From: Candidatus Saccharimonadota bacterium
GTDB taxonomy: Bacteria; Patescibacteriota; Saccharimonadia; Saccharimonadales; Saccharimonadaceae
Direction of reading: 5' to 3'
Length of the DNA: 64,000 nucleotides
Assembly: GCA_017536895.1 (NCBI GenBank)
Contig: JAFWCN010000005.1
Location: 62,001-126,000, forward strand
This document shows, piece after piece, positions 41,010 through 49,227 of the stretch. The notes beneath the pieces are model-generated. The model worked only from the letters and a program-made list of their open reading frames with translations, made no database searches and was not told the origin of the DNA. The translations under genes were made by a program, and so were the position numbers. Each line of letters begins with the position of its first letter. The first letter of the stretch is position 1.

Positions 41010-42332
41010 CTATGGGTTAAAATTATATTCTTGAGTCACCGTCAATGTCTTCTTCATCCCCGCACTATCATTGCCGTCATCAGCATCTAGCAGCTCGAGC
41101 GGTCCCATCACAGAAAGAGCTAAATCATTTTTACTCTTCAACGTTACCAAAACACGTCGATACAAATCATTCGCACGTCCAGTTGAATCTACTTCTAGTT
41201 GAACTCCTTTCATTTTTGCTACTACTAAACCATTATCATTGTTGACTTTCTCCTCCGTTCCACAAAGTGCACCATTCGCGCAAAACAGTTCTAGCCTAAA
41301 CTCTGTCGGTGGTTGACCATACGGATAGCTCACTATTGCTTGGAAAGTATCACTGTTTCTTGGTCCATCTATCGGGCTCGGTAATTCCATCATCACCGAG
41401 CAAGCAAAGTCATCCTTCATTTCGCCAACAGATTTAGCACAGTTTACATTATATGGGTTATTACTAACGGTCTTATCGTTCGATTTTACAAGAGCATTTT
41501 TGTTAATTATATTATCCGATGCATTACCATCCTTCGGTATAAAATACAAAGATCCACGATTAGTCTTTTCCGCACCCTCAGTTTTATTAACTTTATCGAA
41601 CGAACTCATAGTAAACCTTGGCCCCGTTTGTAATATTGTCAAAGAAACAACAGGTGGAATTGCTACTGGCACAGACGATGCTGGAAAACCTTGCTTAAAA
41701 ACGAATTTGGCATCTTTGTTGTTGCCTAACGCCTTAATTGCATCATTTTTCGAGAACCATTTTAGTTTTATATGGGAAATTTCATTTACATCCACATCAT
41801 CTGTGAATTTTAGCCTTATCACATCTAGCATATTAGAGGTTGACAAAGTTCCGCTATAGCCATCCAACACATCAGTCATTGTCAAACAGGTTGTTTCCTG
41901 TTGCATGTTATTACCGGAAGCATCACTTTTTGCTTCTACAATCTCACCATTTATTTTATTTCCATCTTCGTCACTCTTTCCTAGAATCTTCCAAACAACT
42001 GCGCAGTCTTCTTCCGCCGAATCATCATTCGCCTTATCCATATAATACATTATTTCTCCACAGGTCACTATTCCATTATTATTCGGTGTTTCCTTACTTA
42101 CGCCCTCCTGAGTCAAACAATTCTGGTAATTAGAGTAAGCCAACTTTGCATCTTCTATGCCAGCCAATGCTGAATCATAGGCTGACTGTGACAAATCATC
42201 ATTTGAAGTCCTCTCTACTTCCGAAATAATCACAGCCGCAAAGCTAATTGCCACAATCATCAAAATCAGAGTCGAGAACGCCACGATATAAAATGACGCT
42301 GCGCCTTTTTTAAATTTACTCCTTATCTTCAT
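41010..42332 (-). CDS. PilX-like pilus assembly protein
   Basis: Product of 440 residues with a basic N-terminus and one membrane helix (GAASFYIVAFSTLILMIVAISFAAVIISEVERTS), followed by DLSQSAYDSALAGIEDAKLAY. This resembles the N-terminal part of PilX-type minor pilins that lack a prepilin peptidase site. The large extracellular domain has several cysteines and beta-rich segments without recognised family. It follows a prepilin gene after one base and forms an operon with two prepilins. Likely a minor or tip component of the type IV pilus whose ATPase (pilB) lies at 54.7 kb. Confidence 0.7.
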   Translation of the reverse strand: MKIRSKFKKGAASFYIVAFSTLILMIVAISFAAVIISEVERTSNDDLSQSAYDSALAGIEDAKLAYSNYQNCLTQEGVSKETPNNNGIVTCGEIMYYMDKANDDSAEEDCAVVWKILGKSDEDGNKINGEIVEAKSDASGNNMQQETTCLTMTDVLDGYSGTLSTSNMLDVIRLKFTDDVDVNEISHIKLKWFSKNDAIKALGNNKDAKFVFKQGFPASSVPVAIPPVVSLTILQTGPRFTMSSFDKVNKTEGAEKTNRGSLYFIPKDGNASDNIINKNALVKSNDKTVSNNPYNVNCAKSVGEMKDDFACSVMMELPSPIDGPRNSDTFQAIVSYPYGQPPTEFRLELFCANGALCGTEEKVNNDNGLVVAKMKGVQLEVDSTGRANDLYRRVLVTLKSKNDLALSVMGPLELLDADDGNDSAGMKKTLTVTQEYNFNP

Positions 42333-42333
42333 C

Positions 42334-43230
42334 TTATTCTCCTCCTCCTATCGCCTGAGCAGCAAAGTTAAATTTATTTATTGAACAATAATCAAAGTTT
42401 TCGATTGATGCATTATCTATTCCTTCTGGTGTGGCGCAATAACTACCCTGCGCCGCCACATTTGCCCCACCCTGCAATGTCCCCAACACAAACGATACTG
42501 AATAAAAAATATTATTTCCAACTGCATTTATCGCTGGCGTTGGCGCAAATAAATCATATAAAGCCAGGTTGCTATTTTCAGATAATAGTTCAATCGGGTC
42601 TTCCGTCACTACCATGTTATATTCATTGCCCGAGATATCAATTTCATTCCGATCTGAAGTCTTACCAAAAGCCACACATACCGCTCGGTCCTCATCCTTC
42701 ACTTTTAGTAACCTTATTTTTTCAAGAAGAGCGTCGCCGTTAACATTCTTATATTTAAATGTAGCCTTTTTCATATTCTCGTTTACTTTCGCATCTTCAT
42801 TGTAATAATATCCCGAATTCCAAATGTATGAATAGCTCCCTGTACAAAATACTCCCACCGCTGGCACTTCGTTTTCATTTTTCTCCCCTATCGTTACATC
42901 AGTCATCTTTCTTGCTGCAACCAAACTTTGACCACTATTATTTTTACAATCATCTGCGTCATCAGAACCTTCTGCAAACCAAGTTCCACAAGATTTTTCT
43001 GGAGATACTACCATCGCATTCTGGACTGCTGCTCGCATATCATCCACCAACTCCATCCCAATCGTGTTAATCTGATTCAATACTAACCCTCGATGATAAG
43101 CCGAAATCGAGTTCGTAATAATAAGCGCCACAGCCAAAGACAAGACCGTAATAAAAGTAATAGAAAGCGAAAGTTCAATCAAGGTAAAGCCTTTTTTCCT
43201 TTCATTCATTCTTTTTTTTACAATCATCAT
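42334..43230 (-). CDS. Type IV prepilin-like protein
   Basis: Product of 298 residues with a class III signal peptide: basic leader (VKKRMNERKKG), then FTLIELSLSITFITVLSLAVALIITNSI, with cleavage expected after Gly and the conserved Glu5 present. The extracellular part is about 250 residues with five or more cysteines. ATG 43230 overlaps the stop of the upstream prepilin as ATGA; an ATG five codons earlier was rejected. It is probably a minor pilin initiating pilus assembly, given its length. Confidence 0.8.
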   Translation of the reverse strand: MMIVKKRMNERKKGFTLIELSLSITFITVLSLAVALIITNSISAYHRGLVLNQINTIGMELVDDMRAAVQNAMVVSPEKSCGTWFAEGSDDADDCKNNSGQSLVAARKMTDVTIGEKNENEVPAVGVFCTGSYSYIWNSGYYYNEDAKVNENMKKATFKYKNVNGDALLEKIRLLKVKDEDRAVCVAFGKTSDRNEIDISGNEYNMVVTEDPIELLSENSNLALYDLFAPTPAINAVGNNIFYSVSFVLGTLQGGANVAAQGSYCATPEGIDNASIENFDYCSINKFNFAAQAIGGGE

Positions 43231-43946
43231 TGTTTCTCCACGCATTTATTATCATCATCCGGCACTATTTCTACTCCCGATGTATTCCTTGCACCTTGTT
43301 CTATTCTCACGTTAGCTCTCGTTCCGCTGTCCTTTGTATTACCATTTGGGTTTACGCAAAAATTAACAGGTCCAGATTCAATGCTAAAACTATCCAGTAA
43401 TTTGTTAAGTCCTTTTCCTTGACTAACTTCCACCGTGTTATTAGGCATCACAAATGTGTAAATCGTTCCAGACTGAGGATGTCTAGTTATTAAAATAGCA
43501 CCCTTGTACAAATCACCATTCGTATCCTGTATTGCCGCAGACCATCTTGGGTTATAACTTTCTGCTTGTCCTATTATGCTACCATCTTCAATCACTTCTG
43601 CTTTACAGTCCTTCAAAGCTTCTATCGTGGCGTCAAAACTTCCTTCACACTTTGCATAGCCAATCACATCATACATGAAGATGTCGTCACTATTATTCTC
43701 GCCAAAAGTAATCAGTTTTCCATAAATAGCCTTTTTCGTATTTCCTCCATCATTTGTTCCTTGCACATTCTCTGTTTTCGAATAAGCACTCCGAAGGAAT
43801 TCCACAAAATTTTGTACGGAATCATTATACCTTTGTTGGAAAATCGAATTCTGCACCCCAATCGTCACGCCCAAAAACAAAAGTCCAGTAATCGCCAAGA
43901 AAAGCGATACTTCAATCAGAGTAAAGCCACCCTTTATTCTTTTCAT
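43227..43946 (-). CDS. Type IV prepilin-like protein, first gene of pilin operon
   Basis: Product of 239 residues: short leader MKRIKGG, then FTLIEVSLFLAITGLLFLGVTIGVQNSIF (Glu5 present) and a soluble domain with four or more cysteines. The start codon is 6 bases after TGGTATAAT on the minus strand, so a leaderless mRNA is expected. It is followed by a second prepilin and the PilX-like gene in tight overlap. Length and cysteine content suggest a minor rather than major pilin. Confidence 0.8.
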   Translation of the reverse strand: MKRIKGGFTLIEVSLFLAITGLLFLGVTIGVQNSIFQQRYNDSVQNFVEFLRSAYSKTENVQGTNDGGNTKKAIYGKLITFGENNSDDIFMYDVIGYAKCEGSFDATIEALKDCKAEVIEDGSIIGQAESYNPRWSAAIQDTNGDLYKGAILITRHPQSGTIYTFVMPNNTVEVSQGKGLNKLLDSFSIESGPVNFCVNPNGNTKDSGTRANVRIEQGARNTSGVEIVPDDDNKCVEKQ

Positions 43947-43979
43947 ATTATCATTATACCATAAGCATCAACTATTCAA

Positions 43980-44411
43980 TCAATAATTCGGGAATAAATA
44001 TAGCATCCATTTTTCAAAATTAGAGTACTCTTTCTCTTTCTTCTCCTCAGTTACCGCTACTTCGTATTTGTTTTTCGCTTTTTCAGAATTCTCTGGCATA
44101 ATCACCATATTTTCGCCAGGCATTTTTTTATCCAGATATTTTCTCGCAAGTAATTCCTGGTATTCAGTTGTTTTATAATACTCATTCTCAAGTTCCGCCG
44201 CCTCTACCTCAACTCCTAATAATTCTAATGATTTTCGTTCTGTAGCTAACCTTTCCGTCAACTCCCAGTTTCTCGACATTGCTGCAATCGACTGATACGT
44301 CCACACCAAGCAAAGCAATATTGCAAGAACTAAAACCACATTTTCCACCGTCAAAAAATCATGCCGCATCTTATAATTCAACCGTCTTAATTTCGTCTTC
44401 ATCCCACTCAT
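43980..44411 (-). CDS. DivIC/FtsB-like septum protein
   Basis: Product of 143 residues with one membrane helix (VENVVLVLAILLCLVWTYQSI), an extracellular coiled coil (RNWELTERLATERKSLELLGVEVEAAELENEYYK) and the FtsB/DivIC-type segment TEYQELLARKYLDKKMPGENMVIM. It bridges FtsL and FtsQ-type proteins at the division site in other bacteria. A longer reading frame runs into tRNA-Ile and was rejected; ATG 44411 has a GGAG site. It begins 12 bases after the tRNA-Ile CCA end, so it is probably released from a joint tRNA-mRNA transcript. Confidence 0.75.
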   Translation of the reverse strand: MSGMKTKLRRLNYKMRHDFLTVENVVLVLAILLCLVWTYQSIAAMSRNWELTERLATERKSLELLGVEVEAAELENEYYKTTEYQELLARKYLDKKMPGENMVIMPENSEKAKNKYEVAVTEEKKEKEYSNFEKWMLYLFPNY

Positions 44412-44423
44412 ATTCACTACTCC

Positions 44424-44500
44424 TGGTAGGGATGCCAGGATTCGAACCTGGGACACTGCGTGTATAAGACGCATGCTCTAACCAACTGAGCTACATCCCC
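44424..44500 (-). tRNA. tRNA-Ile(TAT)
   Basis: 77-base gene: acceptor GGGGATG / CATCCCT (one G-T), anticodon stem TGCGT / ACGCA with loop CTTATAC, T loop TTCGAAT, encoded CCA. Anticodon TAT reads the ATA isoleucine codon. It lies directly upstream of the divIC-like gene. Confidence 0.93.
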
Positions 44501-44531
44501 ATTTACTCTATTATACCATATAACGCCACTC

Positions 44532-44641
44532 ATAATTCTCAGGAAAAACCCGCCAGATTGGTATTTTCTCCGAGTGAAGCGCTATTATTGATAGAGCGAA
44601 CGAGGAAAAATGCCGAGATGGCGGGTTTTAACGAGAATTAT
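44532..44641. repeat. 110-bp intergenic palindrome
   Basis: Stems ATAATTCTC (44532-44540 / 44633-44641), AAAACCCGCCA (44545-44555 / 44619-44629) and TTTTC-type inner pairs enclose GAGTGAAGCG opposite GAGCGAACGAG with a CTAT/ATAG tip. The right arm covers the stop codon of the 67-residue gene, so it may also terminate that transcript. Confidence 0.8.
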
Positions 44642-44841
44642 TTCTTCTTCAAGGTCAAGAAACCGTTACGTGGATTCTCAACAACAACACGGTCTGCTGG
44701 AAGATCACATGGAGTACCCTTGCCACCGTTCTCTTGCTTAGTGAAGAAATAGATAGTTTGTGGTTTGCCACCACGAAGAGTCACCTCAGATTTGTGTAGA
44801 TAGTATTTCACACCCTTACCATTAGTATGTTCGTAAGCCAT
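44638..44841 (-). CDS. Conserved small protein of unknown function
   Basis: Product of 67 residues, basic, starting MAYEHTNGKGVKYYLHKSEV, with TLRGGKPQTIYFFTK in the middle and DLPADRVVVENPRNGFLTLKKK at the end. I recall very similar small proteins in other CPR genomes, but no named family. Strong expression is suggested by a TTGACA, 17-base, TAAGAT promoter and AAGGAGG site, unusual among the leaderless neighbours. Size, charge and promoter strength fit a ribosome- or nucleic-acid-associated protein, but that is speculation. Confidence 0.8.
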   Translation of the reverse strand: MAYEHTNGKGVKYYLHKSEVTLRGGKPQTIYFFTKQENGGKGTPCDLPADRVVVENPRNGFLTLKKK

Positions 44842-44872
44842 TTAGCTTTCCTCCTTAAGTTAATATATTCCT

Positions 44873-44902
44873 ATCTTATGACTAGGGCAAAAAATTGTCA
44901 AG
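44873..44902 (-). promoter_or_regulatory. Promoter of the 67-residue protein gene
   Basis: Minus-strand TTGACA (44897-44902), 17-base spacer, TAAGAT (44873-44878); leader about 25 bases ending in AAGGAGG. Confidence 0.75.
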
Positions 44903-44938
44903 AGTTTTTTCAAAAAAAATCCCCAAAAAATATTCATC

Positions 44939-45613
44939 TTACGATAGTAACAGGGATAACCTCAAGATTATCCACCAGATTCCTCTAATAAAAATTACAA
45001 CAATAATTATCAGCGTCACTAGGATCATAAACCCAGTAAACGACGGTGCCCACACTGGTGAAGCATAATTCTTACGATATAACTCCGTCGAAGGCAGGCT
45101 CGCCACAATCGAACTTTGCAACTCATCCGCCGCCGGATATTTCTGAATCTCGCTCATCATACAATTAATATATTCTGGCGAGCTCCAAGTCCAACCATTT
45201 GCGATTGCCGCCGCCTTACACACCTCTGAAGCCATTGCATACACATTTCCATTTGGATTACCATCGTTCGCCATATTCTTCTCTGCTTCTTCAAGCGCCT
45301 TATTTGCCGCCCGAATATACATGTGCTCCAAATAAAACGGCCCCGTCCCAAAAGTCACCCTCTGCTCTCCATTATCATCCACCACATTAATTACGATATT
45401 ATTAAACACAAAATCCTTCAGTTCCTCTAACCCTTGCGACACTGCCTCTTCATTTTCTTCTGCATCTGCCGCCATCACCTTATCCCGAAGCTCCGTCATC
45501 CTAATATGGTCAAATCGAAGCAAAGTTGCATCCACGAAAAACAGTGGCACTAGCGCTACAATCAGCCACCATGTCTTCAGCTTGTGGAATTTAATTCGCC
45601 CACGCTTTTTCAT
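44939..45613 (-). CDS. Membrane protein with two terminal helices
   Basis: Product of 224 residues: cytoplasmic basic start, helix 1 (WWLIVALVPLFFVDATLLRF), an extracellular domain of about 140 residues (acidic coiled segment, then AMASEVCKAAAIANGWTWSSPEYINCMMSEIQKYP with two cysteines), and helix 2 (FTGFMILVTLIIIVVIFIRGIWWIILRLSLLLS). No family was recognised. The start at 45613 lies 7 bases after TGGTATAAT on the minus strand; a longer start overlaps that box. The two-helix topology with an external loop suggests an envelope accessory protein. Confidence 0.7.
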   Translation of the reverse strand: MKKRGRIKFHKLKTWWLIVALVPLFFVDATLLRFDHIRMTELRDKVMAADAEENEEAVSQGLEELKDFVFNNIVINVVDDNGEQRVTFGTGPFYLEHMYIRAANKALEEAEKNMANDGNPNGNVYAMASEVCKAAAIANGWTWSSPEYINCMMSEIQKYPAADELQSSIVASLPSTELYRKNYASPVWAPSFTGFMILVTLIIIVVIFIRGIWWIILRLSLLLS

Positions 45614-45675
45614 GAAATATATTATACCATTTATGCTTGCACGTTTCAAAAATCTTTGCTAAAATACCATGACAT

Positions 45676-45762
45676 ATGCGTATCAAACGTTTAAATAAAT
45701 CAGGAAAACAAAAACAATCTAAAATCCCCCCTGCCGAATGGCAAAACTTTATTGAGATTTAG
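45676..45762 (+). CDS. Candidate 28-residue basic microprotein
   Basis: Short reading frame MRIKRLNKSGKQKQSKIPP... ending in EWQNFIEI. It starts 10 bases after TGCTAAAAT, the same promoter-start layout as the leaderless genes nearby, and fills an otherwise empty gap. It overlaps the convergent DsbA-like gene by 14 bases. No homology is recognised; evidence is positional only. Confidence 0.35.
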   Translation: MRIKRLNKSGKQKQSKIPPAEWQNFIEI

Positions 45763-46510
45763 CTTCTACAATTTCTTTAAGTAGTTTCACAAAATCATCC
45801 CCACCTTGAGCTTCGGTCCAGGTGACTGTTTTTCCATTCACGGTTACACTTGAACCTTCTTTACTCCCCCAATCAATCAGCTGACCATCAATATAGAATG
45901 CCGGCGTCCCCTCAATATTCATCCGGTTACCAATCCCCATATCAAAGCTGATCTTTTTCGATACCGCTTCACTTGCCATGTCTTCATTAAACTTATCTAC
46001 ATTTCCCTTTCCATCTGAAACTTCTAGAAAATACTTATCAAACATTGCTGTTCTATCCGAAGCCGAAGCATACTCCCATTCGGCTTGCTCCGCAAACAAC
46101 TTATCCGCATATTCTTTCCAATATCCTTGAAGTCCAGCCGCTTCCGCCGCCGAAGCTGCCGCCGTACCGTTCTTATGATACGACAATAGAAAACTACGAT
46201 ATACCACCGCCAACTTTCCGTCCAACTCTTCAATTGCTTTATTAACTTTCGTATTTATTGAAGCACAACCCGGGCACTGATAATCTGCATATTCAAATAT
46301 CAATACTGGTGCATTTGCATCACCTTTTACGTGATCACCAATATTTCCATTATCCTTATTGGCCGGTATTACCGAATAAAAATCATATTTACTAAAGTCT
46401 GTCGCCTTATTATTACCATCAATCACAAAATAAGCCGCCACCCCGATAGCTGCCACTATGAGAACTCCGACAATTACGCCAATCACTGAAAACCCCTTAA
46501 CTTTTTTCAT
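45749..46510 (-). CDS. Membrane-anchored DsbA-family thiol oxidoreductase
   Basis: Product of 253 residues: N-terminal membrane helix (VIGVIVGVLIVAAIGVAAYFVI), then a thioredoxin-like domain with an insertion of helices. Active site YADYQCPGCASI (Cys79, Cys82) and the cis-Pro loop IEGTPAFYIDGQ are intact, as in BdbD/DsbA and SCO-related proteins. It should oxidise extracellular proteins, which fits the cysteine-rich pilins and surface proteins nearby. A GGGAG site precedes the ATG. No VKOR/DsbB partner is visible in the window. Confidence 0.88.
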   Translation of the reverse strand: MKKVKGFSVIGVIVGVLIVAAIGVAAYFVIDGNNKATDFSKYDFYSVIPANKDNGNIGDHVKGDANAPVLIFEYADYQCPGCASINTKVNKAIEELDGKLAVVYRSFLLSYHKNGTAAASAAEAAGLQGYWKEYADKLFAEQAEWEYASASDRTAMFDKYFLEVSDGKGNVDKFNEDMASEAVSKKISFDMGIGNRMNIEGTPAFYIDGQLIDWGSKEGSSVTVNGKTVTWTEAQGGDDFVKLLKEIVEAKSQ

Positions 46511-46552
46511 AAATAACTCCCTTTAGTAAAATAATGATATAATTATTATATC

Positions 46553-47128
46553 ATGTTCGACAATTTAATGCGCAAATTCGTCAAATGGCTTGATCCTAGG
46601 CTCGACCGCTTCCGCGCCAAGAAAACTCCCACCAAACCTCAAAAATACACTCCGAAATCCCTAGAAGAGTTTATCGGCGTTTTGCGCCGTACCCCTAAAA
46701 CCATTTTAAGTGACGAGGACCGCTCTCGCATCGCCGCCATTATGAGTTTCGACAACAAAAAAGTCTGTGACCTCATGGTCGAAAAAGACAAAATGGTTTT
46801 TGTCAATCACAAAGAAATCCTCGGCCCTCTCACACTCGATAAGCTTTACAAATCCGGCTTCACCAATTTCCCCGTTGTCGATAACGGCGGCAAGGTCAAA
46901 GGCATCATCCATACCGAGGCCTTAAATGCTCTCGAAATCAAAAAAACTGACCGCGCCGAAAAATACCTCGACAAAGAGTTTTATTACCTTCACATGGACG
47001 ATTCATTGTCCTTCGCCGTCGAAGAATCCAAACGCCTTGGCGCCCACTACTTCCTCGTCCTAGACGACAAAGATTCCCTAGCTGGCTTCATCACCACTCA
47101 AATGATATTAGATTATTTATTAGGCTAA
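46553..47128 (+). CDS. CBS-pair domain protein
   Basis: Product of 191 residues: a basic N-terminal segment (LMRKFVKWLDPRLDRFRAKKTP) and two CBS motifs (VCDLMVEKDKMVFVNHKEILGPLTLDKLYKSGFTNFPVVDNGGKVKGIIHTEAL, then YLHMDDSLSFAVEESKRLGAHYFLVLDDKDSLAGFITTQMILDYL). CBS pairs sense adenosine nucleotides; here the pair resembles those of CNNM/CorC proteins but without membrane or transporter domain. TATAAT ends 9 bases before the ATG. The stop codon lies in the left arm of a long palindrome. Confidence 0.8.
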   Translation: MFDNLMRKFVKWLDPRLDRFRAKKTPTKPQKYTPKSLEEFIGVLRRTPKTILSDEDRSRIAAIMSFDNKKVCDLMVEKDKMVFVNHKEILGPLTLDKLYKSGFTNFPVVDNGGKVKGIIHTEALNALEIKKTDRAEKYLDKEFYYLHMDDSLSFAVEESKRLGAHYFLVLDDKDSLAGFITTQMILDYLLG

Positions 47129-47289
47129 TTACATAATCTATCTTGAAATAATTTGAAACTGCCCGATAAAAATTACAACAGTCACAGATGAGCGAAGAAA
47201 CTGGTAATTTCTGAGCGAATCTGCCTGACCTGTTGTAATTTTTATGCGGCGCATGTTTCAATATCGAAAGATAGGTTATGTAATTAGCC
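47123..47289. repeat. 167-bp intergenic palindrome with symmetric GAGCGA loop
   Basis: Arms of about 60 bases pair with few mismatches (GGCTAATTACATAA at 47123 with its complement ending at 47289; a perfect 16-bp ATAAAAATTACAACAG stem at 47166/47230). The tip reads CAGAT-GAGCGA-AGAAA-CTGGTAA-TTTCT-GAGCGA-ATCTG (47185-47223). It starts in the CBS gene stop and ends 23 bases before aspS. Confidence 0.9.
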
Positions 47290-47312
47290 AATCTTATGTT
47301 ATAATAACAGAT

Positions 47313-49112
47313 ATGAGAATTTTAGCAAATGAATTAAAGAACCATCTAGGCAAACAAGTAACCGTCGAAGGCTGGGTCAACTCTCGCCGCGATCACGGCG
47401 GACTAATCTTCATTGACCTCCGCGACCACACCGGTATTATCCAACTCGTCGTCACACCTGAGACCAAGGATTCCTTCAAGCTCGCTGAATCTGTCCGTGA
47501 TGAATTTGTTTTACAAGCTACCGGCAAAATGCGCGAGCGCGCCAAAGATTTAATCAACCCAAATATTCCAACCGGTACCATCGAGCTTGTTGTCGATGAG
47601 CTCACACTCCTCAATAAATCCGAACCTCTCCCAGTCAATACTCACGATGACGGCGAAAAATCTTCCGAAGAGCTAAGGCTTAAATATCGCTATCTCGACC
47701 TTCGTCGCCCTTCCATGCAAAATATCTTAAAGCGCCGCTCTGAGTTCTATCGTTTCATTCGCAATTATATGTATGACCACAACTTCACCGAAATCACCAC
47801 CCCAATTCTTGCAAACTCCAGCCCCGAAGGCGCCCGTGATTTTCTTGTTCCATCAAGGTTGCACCCAGGAAAGTTTTATGCTCTCCCTCAAGCCCCACAG
47901 CAATTCAAGCAACTCCTAATGGTTGGCGGAGTTAACAAATATTTCCAAATCGCTCCCTGCTTCCGCGATGAAGACCCTCGTGCCGACCGTCTATATGGCG
48001 ACTTTTATCAACTCGATATGGAAATGTCCTTCGTTGACGACGGCGAAATCGTCCGTCAAGAAATCGAGCCACTTTTTATCGAGCTTGCTACCAAATTCTC
48101 CAACAAAAAGCTCGTCATTAATTCCAAACCCGCCAAAAAATTCCTAAAAAAGAATGAGATAATCCCTCGTCTCCCGTTCGACTTCGCAATGGAAACTTAC
48201 GGCGTTGACAAACCCGACCTTCGCTACGGCATGGAATTAATCGAGCTCACCGAAGTATTCAAAGATACCGATTTCAAAGTCTTCAAACAACCTTGCGTCA
48301 AAGCAATTAAAGTCGAAAATGGTGCTTCCCTTACTCGCCGCGAAATCGACGAGTTTACCGAAGAAGCCCGTAAACTCGGCGCTGGCGGTCTCGCCTATAT
48401 ACTATATACAGACGAAGGCGCCAAATCCCCCATCCTCAAATTCATGAGCGAATCAGAGATCGAAGGTGTCAAGAAACTCACTGGCGCTAAAAAAGGCGAC
48501 GCTGTCTTCTTCGGTGCCGACGAACGCGCCAAAGTCAACAAAGTCCTAGGCCAGCTTCGCATCAGCTTTGCCAACCACTTTAATCTCAAGAATCCTAACG
48601 AAGTCGCCTATGCTTGGATTATCGACTTCCCATTCTACGAATGGGACGATCGAAACAACAAACTCGACTTCGGCCACAACCCCTTCAGCATGCCAATCGG
48701 CGGCCTTAAGGCCTTAGAGGAAGCCAAAACTGACAATGACAAGCTGAACCTCAAAGCCGACCAATATGACATGGTGATGAACGGCTTCGAAGTCTGTTCT
48801 GGCGCTGTCCGTAACTATAACCCTGAAATCATGTACAAGGTATTTAATATCCTAGGCTACAACAATGAATATGTCGAATCTCGCTTCGGCGGTATGTTAA
48901 ATGCTTTCAAGTTCGGCGCTCCGCCGCATGCTGGTTGTGCTCCAGGTCTTGATCGTATCTTCATGGTCCTCGAAAACCAAGACAACATCCGCGACATCGT
49001 CGCTTTTCCTAAGAACGGTAACGGCGTCGATCTTATGATGGATTCTCCATCCGTCGTCGATCAACAACAGCTCGACGAGTCTCACCTCGCCATCGTCGAA
49101 GAGGACGATTAA
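47313..49112 (+). CDS. aspS: Aspartyl-tRNA synthetase
   Basis: Charges tRNA-Asp. The 599-residue product is bacterial type: OB-fold anticodon domain (VTVEGWVNSRRDHGGLIFIDLRDHTGIIQLV), class II motif 2 (CFRDEDPRADRLYGDFYQLDMEMSF), a GAD-type insertion (about 290-410), and motif 3 (PPHAGCAPGLDRIFMVL) with VAFPKNGNGVDLM. ATG 47313 lies 7 bases after TGTTATAAT; the longer frame upstream runs through the palindrome and was rejected. Without a check for gatCAB it cannot be said whether it also charges tRNA-Asn. Confidence 0.96.
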   Translation: MRILANELKNHLGKQVTVEGWVNSRRDHGGLIFIDLRDHTGIIQLVVTPETKDSFKLAESVRDEFVLQATGKMRERAKDLINPNIPTGTIELVVDELTLLNKSEPLPVNTHDDGEKSSEELRLKYRYLDLRRPSMQNILKRRSEFYRFIRNYMYDHNFTEITTPILANSSPEGARDFLVPSRLHPGKFYALPQAPQQFKQLLMVGGVNKYFQIAPCFRDEDPRADRLYGDFYQLDMEMSFVDDGEIVRQEIEPLFIELATKFSNKKLVINSKPAKKFLKKNEIIPRLPFDFAMETYGVDKPDLRYGMELIELTEVFKDTDFKVFKQPCVKAIKVENGASLTRREIDEFTEEARKLGAGGLAYILYTDEGAKSPILKFMSESEIEGVKKLTGAKKGDAVFFGADERAKVNKVLGQLRISFANHFNLKNPNEVAYAWIIDFPFYEWDDRNNKLDFGHNPFSMPIGGLKALEEAKTDNDKLNLKADQYDMVMNGFEVCSGAVRNYNPEIMYKVFNILGYNNEYVESRFGGMLNAFKFGAPPHAGCAPGLDRIFMVLENQDNIRDIVAFPKNGNGVDLMMDSPSVVDQQQLDESHLAIVEEDD

Positions 49113-49152
49113 CCAGCATATAGCCCATACATATAATATATAGTGTCATTTT

Positions 49153-49171
49153 TGTATTACACTGTAATACA
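49153..49171. promoter_or_regulatory. 19-bp palindromic operator upstream of the MMPL exporter
   Basis: TGTATTACA-C-TGTAATACA, perfect half-sites around a single central base, 57 bases before the exporter start. The size fits a TetR- or MarR-type operator. No regulator gene lies next to it. Confidence 0.6.
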
Positions 49172-49227
49172 CTAACTAGCATAACCTTTTTACTTTTTCC
49201 CCCTTTAGGAGTATAATTATAGTCCAC

